Source of the DNA: Schaalia sp. ZJ405
GTDB lineage: Bacteria; Actinomycetota; Actinomycetes; Actinomycetales; Actinomycetaceae
Direction of reading: 5' to 3'
NCBI RefSeq assembly: GCF_011038885.2
Contig: NZ_CP064952.1
Location: 248,001-312,000, forward strand
Length of the DNA stretch: 64,000 nt
Below the pieces are notes generated by a model, which was not told the DNA's origin, searched no databases, and saw only the letters and a list, made by a program, of their open reading frames with translations. This document shows, in pieces, positions 45,099 to 53,336 of this stretch (its first letter is position 1; the number at the start of each line of letters is the position of its first letter). The translations under genes were made by a program, and so were the position numbers.

Positions 45099-46640
45099 GT
45101 GCGTTACATTTCCACTCGTCAAGGCCCTGACGTTCGTCCTCGTCAATTCTGCGACATCCTCCTGGGAGGACTTGCGCCAGATGGGGGACTTTACCTGCCG
45201 GAAAGCTATCCGCAGCTGACCGCTGAGGACTTGGCGGGGATGCGCACAACCCTCAACGACGAGGGGTATGCGGCGCTCGCGGCCCGGATCCTTGAGCTCT
45301 ATATCGACGATATCCCCGTTGAGGATCTGCGTGAGATTACGGCGCGTGCCTACCGGACACCCGCGTTCTCCAACCCGCAGATCGTGCCCGTCACTCGGCT
45401 AGAGAATACGGACGACCTGTGGATTGCGCACCTGTCGAACGGGCCGACGGCGGCCTTTAAGGACATGGCGATGCAGCTGCTCGGCGAGCTTTTCGACTAC
45501 GAACTCACGCGCCGCGGTGACTGGTTGACGATTGTCGGTGCAACATCGGGAGATACGGGTTCCTCCGCGGAATACGCGCTGCGTGGACGTGCGGGACTGA
45601 GCGTTGTCATGCTGACCCCCGCCGGGCGGATGACTCCTTTCCAGCGAGCACAGATGTTCTCGCTGATGGACGACAACATTATTAATGTCGCTGTTGACGG
45701 AGTATTTGACGACTGTCAGGACCTGGTCAAGGCCGTAAATATGGACGCGGACTTCAAGAAACGCTGGCACGTGGGTGCAGTGAACTCGATCAACTGGGCG
45801 CGGCTACTTGCCCAGGTTATTTACTACATTGCCACGTGGCTGCGTGTCACGCAGACTTCCGTCGAAGGTGTGACCGGTGCGGCTGCGACGTCTGGGGACG
45901 AGGACGAGCGTGGTCCTTTCTCCCGCGACGCCCACGCCGCATCCGTGGGCCTGCCGGAGGTCTCGGTTGTCGTGCCCTCGGGGAACTTTGGGAACGTGTG
46001 CGCCGCCCATATTGCCCGGCAGATGGGTGTCCCCCTCAAAGCACTGGTCGTTGCGACGAACGAGAATGACGTGCTTGACGAATTCTTCCGTACCGGCGTC
46101 TATCGCGTCCGCACAAGTGACCAGACGCTGGCGACGTCCTCGCCGTCAATGGATATTTCCAAGGCGTCGAACTTCGAGCGTTTTGTGTTTGACCTGCTGG
46201 GACGCGATGGTGAGCGCGTGCGAGAACTCTTCGGTGAGTGCCTGGGGACCGACGGCTTCTTCGACCTGTCCGGCACACCTGAATATGCGTCGTTGCGCGC
46301 GACCTACGGTTTTGTCTCGGGATCGTCGACTCATGCGGATCGCCTGGTGGAGATCGCCCGCACGCACGACGAATCCGGGTATCTTTTGGATCCTCACACC
46401 GCTGATGGTGTGCATGTTGCGCGGCAGTGGCGCGAGGAAATCGACGGGCCTGTCGTTGTCATGGAGACGGCGTTGCCGGTGAAGTTCGCTCAGACCGTTG
46501 TGGAGGCCACGGGGCATCTGCCCGACGTGCCCGAACGCTTCGCGGGGATCGAAGGTAGCGACCAGCGGGTTGTTGATCTGCCCAATGATGTTGCCGCTCT
46601 GAAGTCCCTGATCGAGGACGAGGTCCGCCAGGGGCGATAA
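45099..46640 (+). CDS. thrC: Threonine synthase
   Basis: The 513-residue PLP enzyme converts O-phosphohomoserine to threonine. LAPDGGLYLPE, the PLP-lysine motif GPTAAFKDMAMQLLG, GATSGDTGSSAEYAL, the VPSGNFGNVCAAHIARQMG loop and ATNENDVLDEFF are all present. GTG 45099 follows TAGGAT by 6 nt, so probably leaderless. Around residues 255-285 the protein carries an extra Asp/Glu-rich stretch (TSGDEDERGPFSRDAHAAS), encoded in part by a repeat core at 45897-45906; a second core at 45135-45144 encodes RPRQ near the N-terminus. Confidence 0.96.
   Translation: MRYISTRQGPDVRPRQFCDILLGGLAPDGGLYLPESYPQLTAEDLAGMRTTLNDEGYAALAARILELYIDDIPVEDLREITARAYRTPAFSNPQIVPVTRLENTDDLWIAHLSNGPTAAFKDMAMQLLGELFDYELTRRGDWLTIVGATSGDTGSSAEYALRGRAGLSVVMLTPAGRMTPFQRAQMFSLMDDNIINVAVDGVFDDCQDLVKAVNMDADFKKRWHVGAVNSINWARLLAQVIYYIATWLRVTQTSVEGVTGAAATSGDEDERGPFSRDAHAASVGLPEVSVVVPSGNFGNVCAAHIARQMGVPLKALVVATNENDVLDEFFRTGVYRVRTSDQTLATSSPSMDISKASNFERFVFDLLGRDGERVRELFGECLGTDGFFDLSGTPEYASLRATYGFVSGSSTHADRLVEIARTHDESGYLLDPHTADGVHVARQWREEIDGPVVVMETALPVKFAQTVVEATGHLPDVPERFAGIEGSDQRVVDLPNDVAALKSLIEDEVRQGR
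45897..45906 (-). repeat. Dispersed repeat inside thrC
   Basis: An exact reverse-oriented 10-mer core, in frame within an extra Asp/Glu loop of threonine synthase. Confidence 0.6.
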
Positions 46641-46734
46641 CTCAGGGCTGTAGCGTGAGCCTGGTTCATGAGCCGCGGTGGGGTGCGTGGGGCGTCGCGC
46701 AGGTGATTGTCGAGGTTGCTATCCTCGGTCTTTC

Positions 46735-47400
46735 GTGGACGACAAGGTGGAAGGCGACGTGAAGATGCAGGGTGTGTCTGATGAGCGACGCAGGATTCTT
46801 CATCGACGTGTGCGGCTCATTGTTGCCGTAACGATTTGCTACAACGTCATTGAGGCGATCGTCGCTGTGTGGGCGGGTGCTGCGTCCTCGTCCGCTGCGC
46901 TCCTGGGTTTCGGTTTGGATTCAGTGATCGAGGTGCTTTCTGCGGTTGTTGTTGCCTGGCAGTTCACTCGCAAGGATCCGCAACGTTGGGAACGCGTGAG
47001 TGTCAAAGCGATCGGCCTTGCGTTCTTCTTGCTTGCGGCGTACGTCAGCGTGGATTCCGTGCTGGCGCTCCTGGGGCGCGAGGGCCCGGAGCATAGTCCG
47101 CTTGGCTTGGCAATCACGCTCCTCAGCCTGATCATCATGCCTGCGCTTTCACTCATTGAGCGTCGCACCGGTGAGGAACTGGGCTCACAGAGCGTTGTTG
47201 CGGATTCGAAGCAGCTGCTCCTGTGCGTCTACCTGTCGGGAACGGTTTTTGTTGGTTTAATCCTCAACAGTCTGTTCCACTGGTGGTGGGCGGATTCCGT
47301 TGCTGCTCTCGTTGTTGCCGTGCTGGCCGTTCGTGAGGGGCTGGAGGCGTGGGGTGGCGAGGTCGAGACTCCCCTTGAGGTACTTGACGATCTCAACTAG
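46735..47400 (+). CDS. Cation diffusion facilitator-like membrane protein
   Basis: The 221-residue protein has about six membrane spans and resembles the transmembrane domain of CDF transporters: VIEAIVAVWAGAASSSAALLG, FGLDSVIEVLSAVVVAWQF and the fifth-helix-type WWADSVAALVVAVLAVREG. The canonical histidines at the metal site are absent; Asp in GLDSVIE and WWADS remain. No C-terminal metallochaperone-like domain is seen. GTG 46735 lies 9 nt after TATCCT; a GTG at 46759 after GGAAGG is also possible. Metal specificity unknown. Confidence 0.72.
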   Translation: MDDKVEGDVKMQGVSDERRRILHRRVRLIVAVTICYNVIEAIVAVWAGAASSSAALLGFGLDSVIEVLSAVVVAWQFTRKDPQRWERVSVKAIGLAFFLLAAYVSVDSVLALLGREGPEHSPLGLAITLLSLIIMPALSLIERRTGEELGSQSVVADSKQLLLCVYLSGTVFVGLILNSLFHWWWADSVAALVVAVLAVREGLEAWGGEVETPLEVLDDLN

Positions 47401-47434
47401 TTGAGCGATTCCTATTCGCTGCGTCCGCTACTCT

Positions 47435-47480
47435 TTGTCATAACTCTATGACAAATCACATTGTCATGGTATCGTGACAA
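47435..47480 (+). promoter_or_regulatory. Two operator palindromes of hipBA
   Basis: TTGTCAT-N6-ATGACAA (47435-47454) and TTGTCAT-N6-GTGACAA (47461-47480) have centres 26 bp apart. The second overlaps the TATCGT -10 box (47470-47475), which lies 6 nt before the hipB ATG, so HipB binding should block transcription. Confidence 0.82.
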
Positions 47481-47481
47481 T

Positions 47482-47760
47482 ATGGCGTTGATCGGCAATG
47501 AACTGGAACTCGGTGCCGCTATCCGTGAGCACCGCGACAAGGCGGGGCTCACACAGGCTGAGCTTGCCGCGCGTGCCGGGGTTTCGCGCGCCTTCATCAT
47601 CGATATCGAACGAGGGCGACGCCCTCGTGCCGAACTTGGACGCGTCCTCGCACTATTACGATCCCTCGAAGTGTCGATCACCCTGACTGCGGCGGACACT
47701 CGAAGCATGGATGAAATCCTCGACGCGCTCGTGGGAGACCAACTCGTGGAGGACAGATGA
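47482..47760 (+). CDS. hipB: HipB-type antitoxin, HTH_XRE
   Basis: The 92-residue XRE-family DNA-binding protein shows the helix-turn-helix GLTQAELAARAGVSRAFIIDIERG and a C-terminal tail (EILDALVGDQLVEDR). It is the antitoxin and autorepressor of HipA. ATG 47482 is leaderless (TATCGT + 6 nt) and lies directly after two palindromic operators. Its stop overlaps hipA (ATGA at 47757). Confidence 0.88.
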   Translation: MALIGNELELGAAIREHRDKAGLTQAELAARAGVSRAFIIDIERGRRPRAELGRVLALLRSLEVSITLTAADTRSMDEILDALVGDQLVEDR

Positions 47761-49076
47761 GAGTCGCTTTCGCCCTCTACGGCAAGGTCGCCGGAATAAT
47801 CGAGAGAACCGGACCGCGCACATCGCTGCGGTATCTGCCTGAATATCTTGTCCAAGAAGCTCCAACGCCTCTCTCGTTGTCGATGCCGATTGCCTCGACG
47901 ACGTACATGACGAAGCCAATTGAGGCATACCTCCGGGGGCTTTTGCCCGATAATCCTCAGGTCGTCGACAGATGGGCACGCAAAGCACATGTTCGTCCCG
48001 GCAACACTCTCGGTTTGATCGCGCACTATGGTGCGGACATGCCCGGCGGTGCAATTTTTGCTCGGGAGGATGAGATTGACAGCCTTCTCGAACGTCCAGG
48101 TCGGCTTATTCCTGCATCCGAGGCTGACATCGCGCAAAGGCTCAGGAGAATCCGTCGTGACGGTGCTGCCTGGCAGGAAGAATCCGATGCCGAGCACTGG
48201 AGCCTTGCCGGAGCCCAGTCAAAGTTTGCTCTGGCATGTACAGCCCAAGGATGGGCCTTCGCGCAAGGCTCACAGCCGTCAACCCACATCGTTAAACCAG
48301 GGATTGACACAATCCGTTCGCAAGCACTCATCGAACATGTGAGTATGCGAGCGCTCGACATTGTGGGGCTCCCCGTGGCCCACAGTGAATACCAGATATT
48401 CGAGGATCAGCCTGCGATCGTCATTCGACGTTTCGATCGAGGAGTGACAACGTCTGGGGCAACGATTCGGATCCACCAGGAAGATCTTGTTCAATCCTTC
48501 GCCACGGATCCTCGGAGAAAATACGAGAGCGATGGTGGCCCTGGAGTTCAGAGGATTTCTGCGCTCCTGAGAATGACGGCGGGTGAAGATTCCGTTGAAC
48601 GCTTTGCTCGTGCGGTCATCGCCAACTACATCATCGGCGCACCGGACGCGCACGCAAAGAACTACGGAGTTCTTCTCGTTGGGCCTCGGGTGAGTCTGAC
48701 ACCGCTCTACGACGTTGCGACCGGTCTTGTGCCCGACGCTAATGGACGCCTGCGTTATCCGCGCGCAGCAATGTCGATTGGCGGTGAACGAAGATTCGGC
48801 GATGTCGAGCGAAGGAATTGGGAACGTTTTGCGCGCCTCATCCAGTTGCCGCCCGACCAGGTTATTCACTGGGTTGATGAATTAGCGATATCGATTCCGC
48901 GCGCGTTCGAGCAGGCGGCAATCGACACTCAGGCTCCGGACTCACCGTTCCTTGCCGGCGTTGTCGCCAAGAACATCGCTGCGGTAGCGCAGCAGACTAG
49001 GCGAGGGTTGAGTACTTCTCGGCGCGTGGGCGGTCGAATTGTTCGGCCGTTCATTGACGACATGATGACGAACTGA
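47757..49076 (+). CDS. hipA: HipA-type serine/threonine kinase toxin
   Basis: The 439-residue protein has a complete HipA kinase. The N-terminal domain (YLPEYLVQEAPTPLSLSMP, YLRGLLPDNP) is followed by the Gly-rich WSLAGAQSKFAL, STHIVKPG, VIRRFDRG, the catalytic segment NYIIGAPDAHAKNYGVLL with Asp and Asn, and TPLYDVATG with the metal Asp. HipA phosphorylates glutamyl-tRNA synthetase in E. coli, giving growth arrest; other HipA enzymes have other targets. Coupled to hipB by a 4-base overlap. No inactivating lesion is visible. Confidence 0.9.
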   Translation: MRVAFALYGKVAGIIERTGPRTSLRYLPEYLVQEAPTPLSLSMPIASTTYMTKPIEAYLRGLLPDNPQVVDRWARKAHVRPGNTLGLIAHYGADMPGGAIFAREDEIDSLLERPGRLIPASEADIAQRLRRIRRDGAAWQEESDAEHWSLAGAQSKFALACTAQGWAFAQGSQPSTHIVKPGIDTIRSQALIEHVSMRALDIVGLPVAHSEYQIFEDQPAIVIRRFDRGVTTSGATIRIHQEDLVQSFATDPRRKYESDGGPGVQRISALLRMTAGEDSVERFARAVIANYIIGAPDAHAKNYGVLLVGPRVSLTPLYDVATGLVPDANGRLRYPRAAMSIGGERRFGDVERRNWERFARLIQLPPDQVIHWVDELAISIPRAFEQAAIDTQAPDSPFLAGVVAKNIAAVAQQTRRGLSTSRRVGGRIVRPFIDDMMTN

Positions 49077-49139
49077 ATATGTGGTGAACGCGTGTTCGTC
49101 ACCTTTTCCCACGGCGGCCAGCCGACGCGGAGGATCTCA

Positions 49140-50618
49140 ATGAACACCACTATGATCAGCACCATGACGCTGCACATGCACGATTCCAAGACCGCCCGCC
49201 TCCAGGAACTGACGCCCGTGACACCCGGTCACGTGGGGATTTACCTGTGTGGCGCAACGGTTCAGGGGGCTCCGCACGTCGGACACCTGCGGGCGGCCGT
49301 CGCTTTCGATGCGCTTGTGCGGTGGCTGCGTCGCAGTGGGCTGGACGTCACCTACGTTCGCAACGTCACCGACATTGACGACAAAATCCTCAATAAGTCA
49401 GCCGAGGCCGGAGCGCCGTGGTGGGCGTGGGCGTACCGCTTTGAGCGAGAATTCACCCAAGCCTACGAAACCCTCGGCGTGCTCCCACCCACCTATGAAC
49501 CGCGCGCCACCGGACACATTCCCGACCAGATCGCCCTGGTGCGCAGACTCATTGAACGCGGACACGCCTACGACGATGGCCGGGGAAATGTCTACTTTGA
49601 TGTGCACTCGCAGTCCGACTACGGGTCGCTGACCCGCCAGCGCCTAGAGGATATGCGGACCACCGAGGACGAGGCGCAGATCGATTCTGCTGTTGAGGCG
49701 GGTAAACGTGACCCACGGGATTTCGCTCTGTGGAAGTCCTGGAAAGCGGGTGAACCTCAGACCGCTGCGTGGGAATCCCCCTGGGGGCGAGGCCGTCCGG
49801 GCTGGCACCTCGAATGCTCGGCAATGTCACGCCGATACTTGGGCGATGAGTTCGATATCCACGGCGGCGGCATCGACTTGCGTTTCCCCCATCACGAAAA
49901 TGAGCAGGCTCAGTCCCACGGCGCGGGATGGGATTTCGCGCGCCTGTGGGTGCACAACGCATGGGTGACAACCAAGGGCGAAAAAATGTCGAAGTCCCTG
50001 GGGAACGTCTTGTCGATCGGTGCCCTCACGCAGGATTATCCGGCCGTTGCCGTGCGCTGGGCCCTGTCAACCGTGCATCATCGTTCCGCAATTGAATGGG
50101 CTCCGGAAACCCTCCCCACGGCGGCTGCGGCCTGGGCAAAGTTCTCCTCGTTCATTGAGCGTTCCATCGACTCTGTTGGTGAGGTTGGTTTCGATGAGGT
50201 CCACTCCCTGGGCAGCGGTGACCTGCCCGAAGGCTTCGTTGCGGCGATGGACGATGACCTCAACGTCGCGGGCGCTCTGGCCATCATTTACGAGCACCTC
50301 AAGACGGGGAACACGGCGCTTTCCGAAGGTGATGCCCAGGTTGTACGACGCGAACAGCTGCTGGTGCGTTCGATGCTCGACGTCCTCGGCCTCGATCCCG
50401 CATCGGCGCAATGGCGTTCTGGCCTGGGTAGCGGTGGAGGATCAGATTCTGCCGAGCATGATGCTCTTGATTCTCTGGTGCAGACTCTGCTTGATGAACG
50501 TGCCTGTGCCCGCGCCGCAAAAGACTGGGCTCGGGCCGACGAATTGCGTGATCGCCTGGGACATGCCGGCATCATGATCGAGGACGGACGCGACGGAGCC
50601 ACGTGGCATCTCGCCTAA
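49140..50618 (+). CDS. cysS: Cysteinyl-tRNA synthetase
   Basis: The 492-residue class I synthetase has the zinc Cys in [17 protein letters not shown], with HVGH as the HIGH motif, the rest of the zinc site in WHLECSAM and HHENEQAQ, and KMSKSLGNV. The C-terminal helical domain includes [22 protein letters not shown] 49140 follows a GGAGG site 6 nt upstream. It is followed by rlmB, the pairing seen in mycobacteria. Confidence 0.96.
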   Translation: MNTTMISTMTLHMHDSKTARLQELTPVTPGHVGIYLCGATVQGAPHVGHLRAAVAFDALVRWLRRSGLDVTYVRNVTDIDDKILNKSAEAGAPWWAWAYRFEREFTQAYETLGVLPPTYEPRATGHIPDQIALVRRLIERGHAYDDGRGNVYFDVHSQSDYGSLTRQRLEDMRTTEDEAQIDSAVEAGKRDPRDFALWKSWKAGEPQTAAWESPWGRGRPGWHLECSAMSRRYLGDEFDIHGGGIDLRFPHHENEQAQSHGAGWDFARLWVHNAWVTTKGEKMSKSLGNVLSIGALTQDYPAVAVRWALSTVHHRSAIEWAPETLPTAAAAWAKFSSFIERSIDSVGEVGFDEVHSLGSGDLPEGFVAAMDDDLNVAGALAIIYEHLKTGNTALSEGDAQVVRREQLLVRSMLDVLGLDPASAQWRSGLGSGGGSDSAEHDALDSLVQTLLDERACARAAKDWARADELRDRLGHAGIMIEDGRDGATWHLA

Positions 50619-50713
50619 CGCGGGATGAGACATCGGTAGGCGTTTGTTGTTGTGATCAAGTGAATCAACACGCAGTCCCGCAACTTCGTGTGCTTGACAG
50701 GCCAGCAGGCCGC

Positions 50714-50719
50714 TAGGCT
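50714..50719 (+). promoter_or_regulatory. TAGGCT -10 box upstream of rlmB
   Basis: TAGGCT identical to boxes at leaderless genes here. Transcription starting about 7 nt later would read through the repeat at 50738 before reaching rlmB. Confidence 0.45.
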
Positions 50720-50737
50720 GGGTGTTATTAAGCAGCC

Positions 50738-50753
50738 TCGTCCTCGTCAATGA
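50738..50753 (+). repeat. Dispersed repeat, exact 16-mer upstream of rlmB
   Basis: TCGTCCTCGTCAATGA sits between the -10 box and rlmB; its ATG (50750) is in frame with rlmB, 21 codons upstream of the chosen start. Confidence 0.65.
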
Positions 50754-50812
50754 ATACGACAAAGGCGACGGACACGAACGGGCATCGTCCGCACGAAGCA
50801 AAGGGGACCACT

Positions 50813-51802
50813 ATGGCCGGAAACGATGGACGCCGCGGCGCCTTACGGAAGCCGGGAACGAAGAAAGGTCCCAAGGTCGGCACCGGCGGTCATTCGCGGC
50901 GCAGGCTCGAAGGGAAAGGCCCCACCCCCAAGGCCGAGGACCGAACCTATCACCCGGCATATAAGCGCAAGGTGGAGCGTGAGAAACGTCAGGCGCAGGA
51001 AGCGGCGATCGCTCGGGCTCGTGCGAAAACCTCGATCAAGATCCCCGAGGGGCACGAGCTAATTTCCGGGCGTAATCCGGTTGCCGAGGCCGTGCGCGCA
51101 AACGTTCCCGTTGAACGCGTCTTCGTTCTCGACAACGTCAAAGATGAACGAGTCGAGGAAGTCATTCGCAAAGCCTCGGCGCTGGGTGCTCCCGTTTTGG
51201 AGGTGACACGCCGTGACTTGGATGTTGCCACTGACGGGGCCGTGCATCAGGGAGTTGCCATCGATGTTCCCGCCTATGAATACCTCGATGTTGCCGATCT
51301 GATTGCGCAGTCCACTCAGCAAGTCGGTGAGCCGCTGCTTGTTGCCCTTGATCAGGTGACGGATCCGCATAACTTGGGCGCTGTTTTGCGGTCGACCGGG
51401 GCATTTGGTGGAGATGGCGTCATTATTCCGGAGCGGCGCAGCGCATCGGTGAATGCCACGGCGTGGAAGGTGTCGGCGGGTGCGGCGGCTCGGGTCCCTG
51501 TTGCGCGTGCAACGAACCTTGTTCGTGCGTTGGAAGACTGTAAGAAAGCTGGATTCTTTATCGTCGGCCTCGATGGGGGAGGCGAGGCCGAGTTGCGCAA
51601 TCTGCCTTTGGCCACGGCGCCACTGGTTGTTGTCACCGGGGCTGAGGGGGCTGGTCTGTCGCGTCTTGTGCGGGAAACCTGCGATCAGATTGTGTCGATT
51701 CCGATTTCCTCGACGGTAGAGTCCCTGAACGCGGCTGTTGCCACGGGTATTGCGTTGTACGAGGTCGCCTCGGTGCGGGCGGCGGAGGCTAGCCAAGAGT
51801 AG
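50813..51802 (+). CDS. rlmB: 23S rRNA (guanosine-2'-O-)-methyltransferase RlmB
   Basis: The 329-residue SpoU-family knotted methyltransferase modifies G2251 in the ribosome P-loop in E. coli. The N-terminal basic extension (GRRGALRKPGTKKGPKVG) is typical of actinobacterial homologues. The substrate-binding domain begins near HELISGRNPVAEAV, and the SPOUT core has ALDQVTDPHNLGAVLRST, VTGAEGAGLSRLV and PISSTVESLNAAVATGIALYE. ATG 50813 has an AGGGGA site. An in-frame ATG at 50750, within the dispersed 16-mer, is less likely. Confidence 0.93.
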   Translation: MAGNDGRRGALRKPGTKKGPKVGTGGHSRRRLEGKGPTPKAEDRTYHPAYKRKVEREKRQAQEAAIARARAKTSIKIPEGHELISGRNPVAEAVRANVPVERVFVLDNVKDERVEEVIRKASALGAPVLEVTRRDLDVATDGAVHQGVAIDVPAYEYLDVADLIAQSTQQVGEPLLVALDQVTDPHNLGAVLRSTGAFGGDGVIIPERRSASVNATAWKVSAGAAARVPVARATNLVRALEDCKKAGFFIVGLDGGGEAELRNLPLATAPLVVVTGAEGAGLSRLVRETCDQIVSIPISSTVESLNAAVATGIALYEVASVRAAEASQE

Positions 51803-51826
51803 AGCGTCCGTTTGTGTGAGGCTGAC

Positions 51827-51855
51827 GCGCCCCGGCTCTGAATGAGTCGGGGCGC
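51827..51855 (+). terminator. Terminator of rlmB
   Basis: GCGCCCCGGCTC pairs with GAGTCGGGGCGC (12 bp with one G-T pair, loop TGAAT). No U-tract follows. Confidence 0.72.
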
Positions 51856-51896
51856 TAGTGTATGACGAGCATAAACATGGGTCACGCTTAAAATGT

Positions 51897-51917
51897 GATA
51901 TCATATTGATATATGAT
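51897..51917 (+). promoter_or_regulatory. AT-rich operator-like element upstream of the SPFH gene
   Basis: ATCATAT-TGAT-ATATGAT is a perfect 7-bp inverted repeat (51900-51917), and TGATAT occurs twice 10 bp apart (51897, 51907). Such spacing suits a ribbon-helix-helix or GntR/PadR-type repressor. Confidence 0.5.
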
Positions 51918-51935
51918 TCAATCGAAGGAGCCGCG

Positions 51936-52937
51936 ATGACACATAACGACGTGACCAATGATGGCGTTCCCGCTGTCGCAGACGATGAAATCGTCGTCGC
52001 CACCTCACCGCACAACGTCAGTCCACGAGTCGATATCTGCGAAAAGCCTGCTCGCTCCTTGGGAAGCGGTGTAGCGTTCCTCGTTCTTCTCCTCATCATC
52101 GCCAGCCTCGCCGGCGCAGTTCCGAGCTTCGTCATGGCTGCTATCTCGGAGGAAGGCGGCGGTGAAGCCGCGGAAAAGGCTGGCCTGTATGGGCTGCTCG
52201 GAGGGGTGCTCATCGTCCTCTTCTTGATCCTCCTGACAACCCTGACGATCGTGCCACCGGGACAGACCAGTGTTCGCCAGTTCTTTGGAAAATACATTGG
52301 AACCGTGCGCCGCACCGGCCTAGTCATCGTTCCCCCATTCACCGGAGGAAAGAAAGTCTCCGTCAAAGTTCACAACTTCGAGACCCACGAACTCAAAGTC
52401 AATGACTCTGACGGTAACCCCATCAATATCGCCGCGATTGTCGTGTGGCAGGTTGCCGATACTGCGCGCGCCGTTTTCGCCGTTGAACAATACGAAGAAT
52501 TCATCCAAACCCAAGCTGAGGCTGCGCTGCGTCACGTTGCCACCACTCACCCCTACGACGAACCGGGACCCGGTGAAACCTCGCTGCGTGGAGCCACCGA
52601 CCTCGTATCGGAGGAACTGGCCGAAGAAGTTGCCGCTCGTGTTGCTCTCGCCGGACTTGAAATTGTCGAGGTGCGGATCTCGTCTCTGGCCTACGCCCCC
52701 GAAATCGCCCAGGCAATGCTCCAACGCCAGCAAGCCGGAGCAGTGATTGCCGCACGTGAACAAATCGTTGAAGGGGCAGTGAGCATGGTCAACCAGGCCC
52801 TCGCACGCCTCGAAAACGAAGGGATCGTCGACATGGACGATGAACGCCGAGCCCAGATGGTCTCCAACCTCCTCGTTGTCCTGTGCTCCGACCAACGCAC
52901 GCAACCCGTGGTGAACACGGGGTCGCTGTACGCGTAA
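51936..52937 (+). CDS. SPFH/Band 7 (stomatin-like) membrane protein
   Basis: The 333-residue protein has a hydrophilic N-terminus of about 40 residues, two membrane segments (VAFLVLLLIIASLAGAVPSF and LLGGVLIVLFLILLTTLTIV) and an SPFH domain: VPPGQTSVRQFFGKYIGTVRRTGLVIVPPF-type entry, the DGNPINIAAIVVWQVADT beta strand, AEAALRHVATTHPYDEP and EVRISSLAYAPEIAQAMLQRQQA. These proteins scaffold membrane microdomains or proteases. ATG 51936 follows GAAGGAG. It is followed after 57 bases by a ribbon-helix-helix gene on the same strand. Confidence 0.88.
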   Translation: MTHNDVTNDGVPAVADDEIVVATSPHNVSPRVDICEKPARSLGSGVAFLVLLLIIASLAGAVPSFVMAAISEEGGGEAAEKAGLYGLLGGVLIVLFLILLTTLTIVPPGQTSVRQFFGKYIGTVRRTGLVIVPPFTGGKKVSVKVHNFETHELKVNDSDGNPINIAAIVVWQVADTARAVFAVEQYEEFIQTQAEAALRHVATTHPYDEPGPGETSLRGATDLVSEELAEEVAARVALAGLEIVEVRISSLAYAPEIAQAMLQRQQAGAVIAAREQIVEGAVSMVNQALARLENEGIVDMDDERRAQMVSNLLVVLCSDQRTQPVVNTGSLYA

Positions 52938-52994
52938 TCTGCGGTCCTCCCCGCGACGCAGAGTACCGAGGGAGAGCCACACAGGGGAGGAGTC

Positions 52995-53222
52995 ATGACA
53001 GGAAAAGAACGCAAAAGTATCCTCCTGAGGCTTGATCCCGCCGTCCACGAAGAACTTGCCAAGTGGGCGGCGGACGAGCTGCGCTCAGTGAACGCCCAGA
53101 TCGAAATCATTTTGCGACGCGCACTGAGGGAAGCGGGACGCGAGGCAAAGGCAGCTCCGATGAGAGGGCGTGGTCGTCCTCGTCAAGAAAAGGCTGATGA
53201 TCAGGACCGGATCAGCGACTGA
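52995..53222 (+). CDS. Ribbon-helix-helix (Arc/CopG-like) DNA-binding protein
   Basis: The 75-residue protein has the Arc-type fold: a beta strand (KSILLRLDPAVHEELAKWA) followed by helix-loop-helix (VNAQIEIILRRALREAG), then a basic linker with GRGRPRQ. A strong GGGAGGAG site precedes it. It likely forms a dimer that regulates the SPFH operon and may bind the AT-rich repeats upstream of that gene. The GRPRQ codons come from a dispersed-repeat core (53175-53184), and an inverted core (53221-53230) overlaps the stop codon. Confidence 0.83.
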   Translation: MTGKERKSILLRLDPAVHEELAKWAADELRSVNAQIEIILRRALREAGREAKAAPMRGRGRPRQEKADDQDRISD

Positions 53223-53230
53223 CGAGGACG
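53175..53230. repeat. Inverted pair of the dispersed repeat around the end of the RHH gene
   Basis: CGTCCTCGTC (53175-53184) and GACGAGGACG (53221-53230) are perfectly complementary, 36 bases apart, and bracket the 3' end of the gene. Confidence 0.6.
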
Positions 53231-53336
53231 AGGCGCGCCCCCTTGTGTCGAATAGAATCGCCCCGATGTCGAGCAAACGCTAGACTCTCGATGTACGGCC
53301 ACCGTCGTACGGACGTCGAATTCGGGGGAGATACCC

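Noticed and set aside
51059..52366. 435-residue minus-strand frame across rlmB and the SPFH gene
   Set aside because: It spans two well-supported genes on the other strand and has no motifs.
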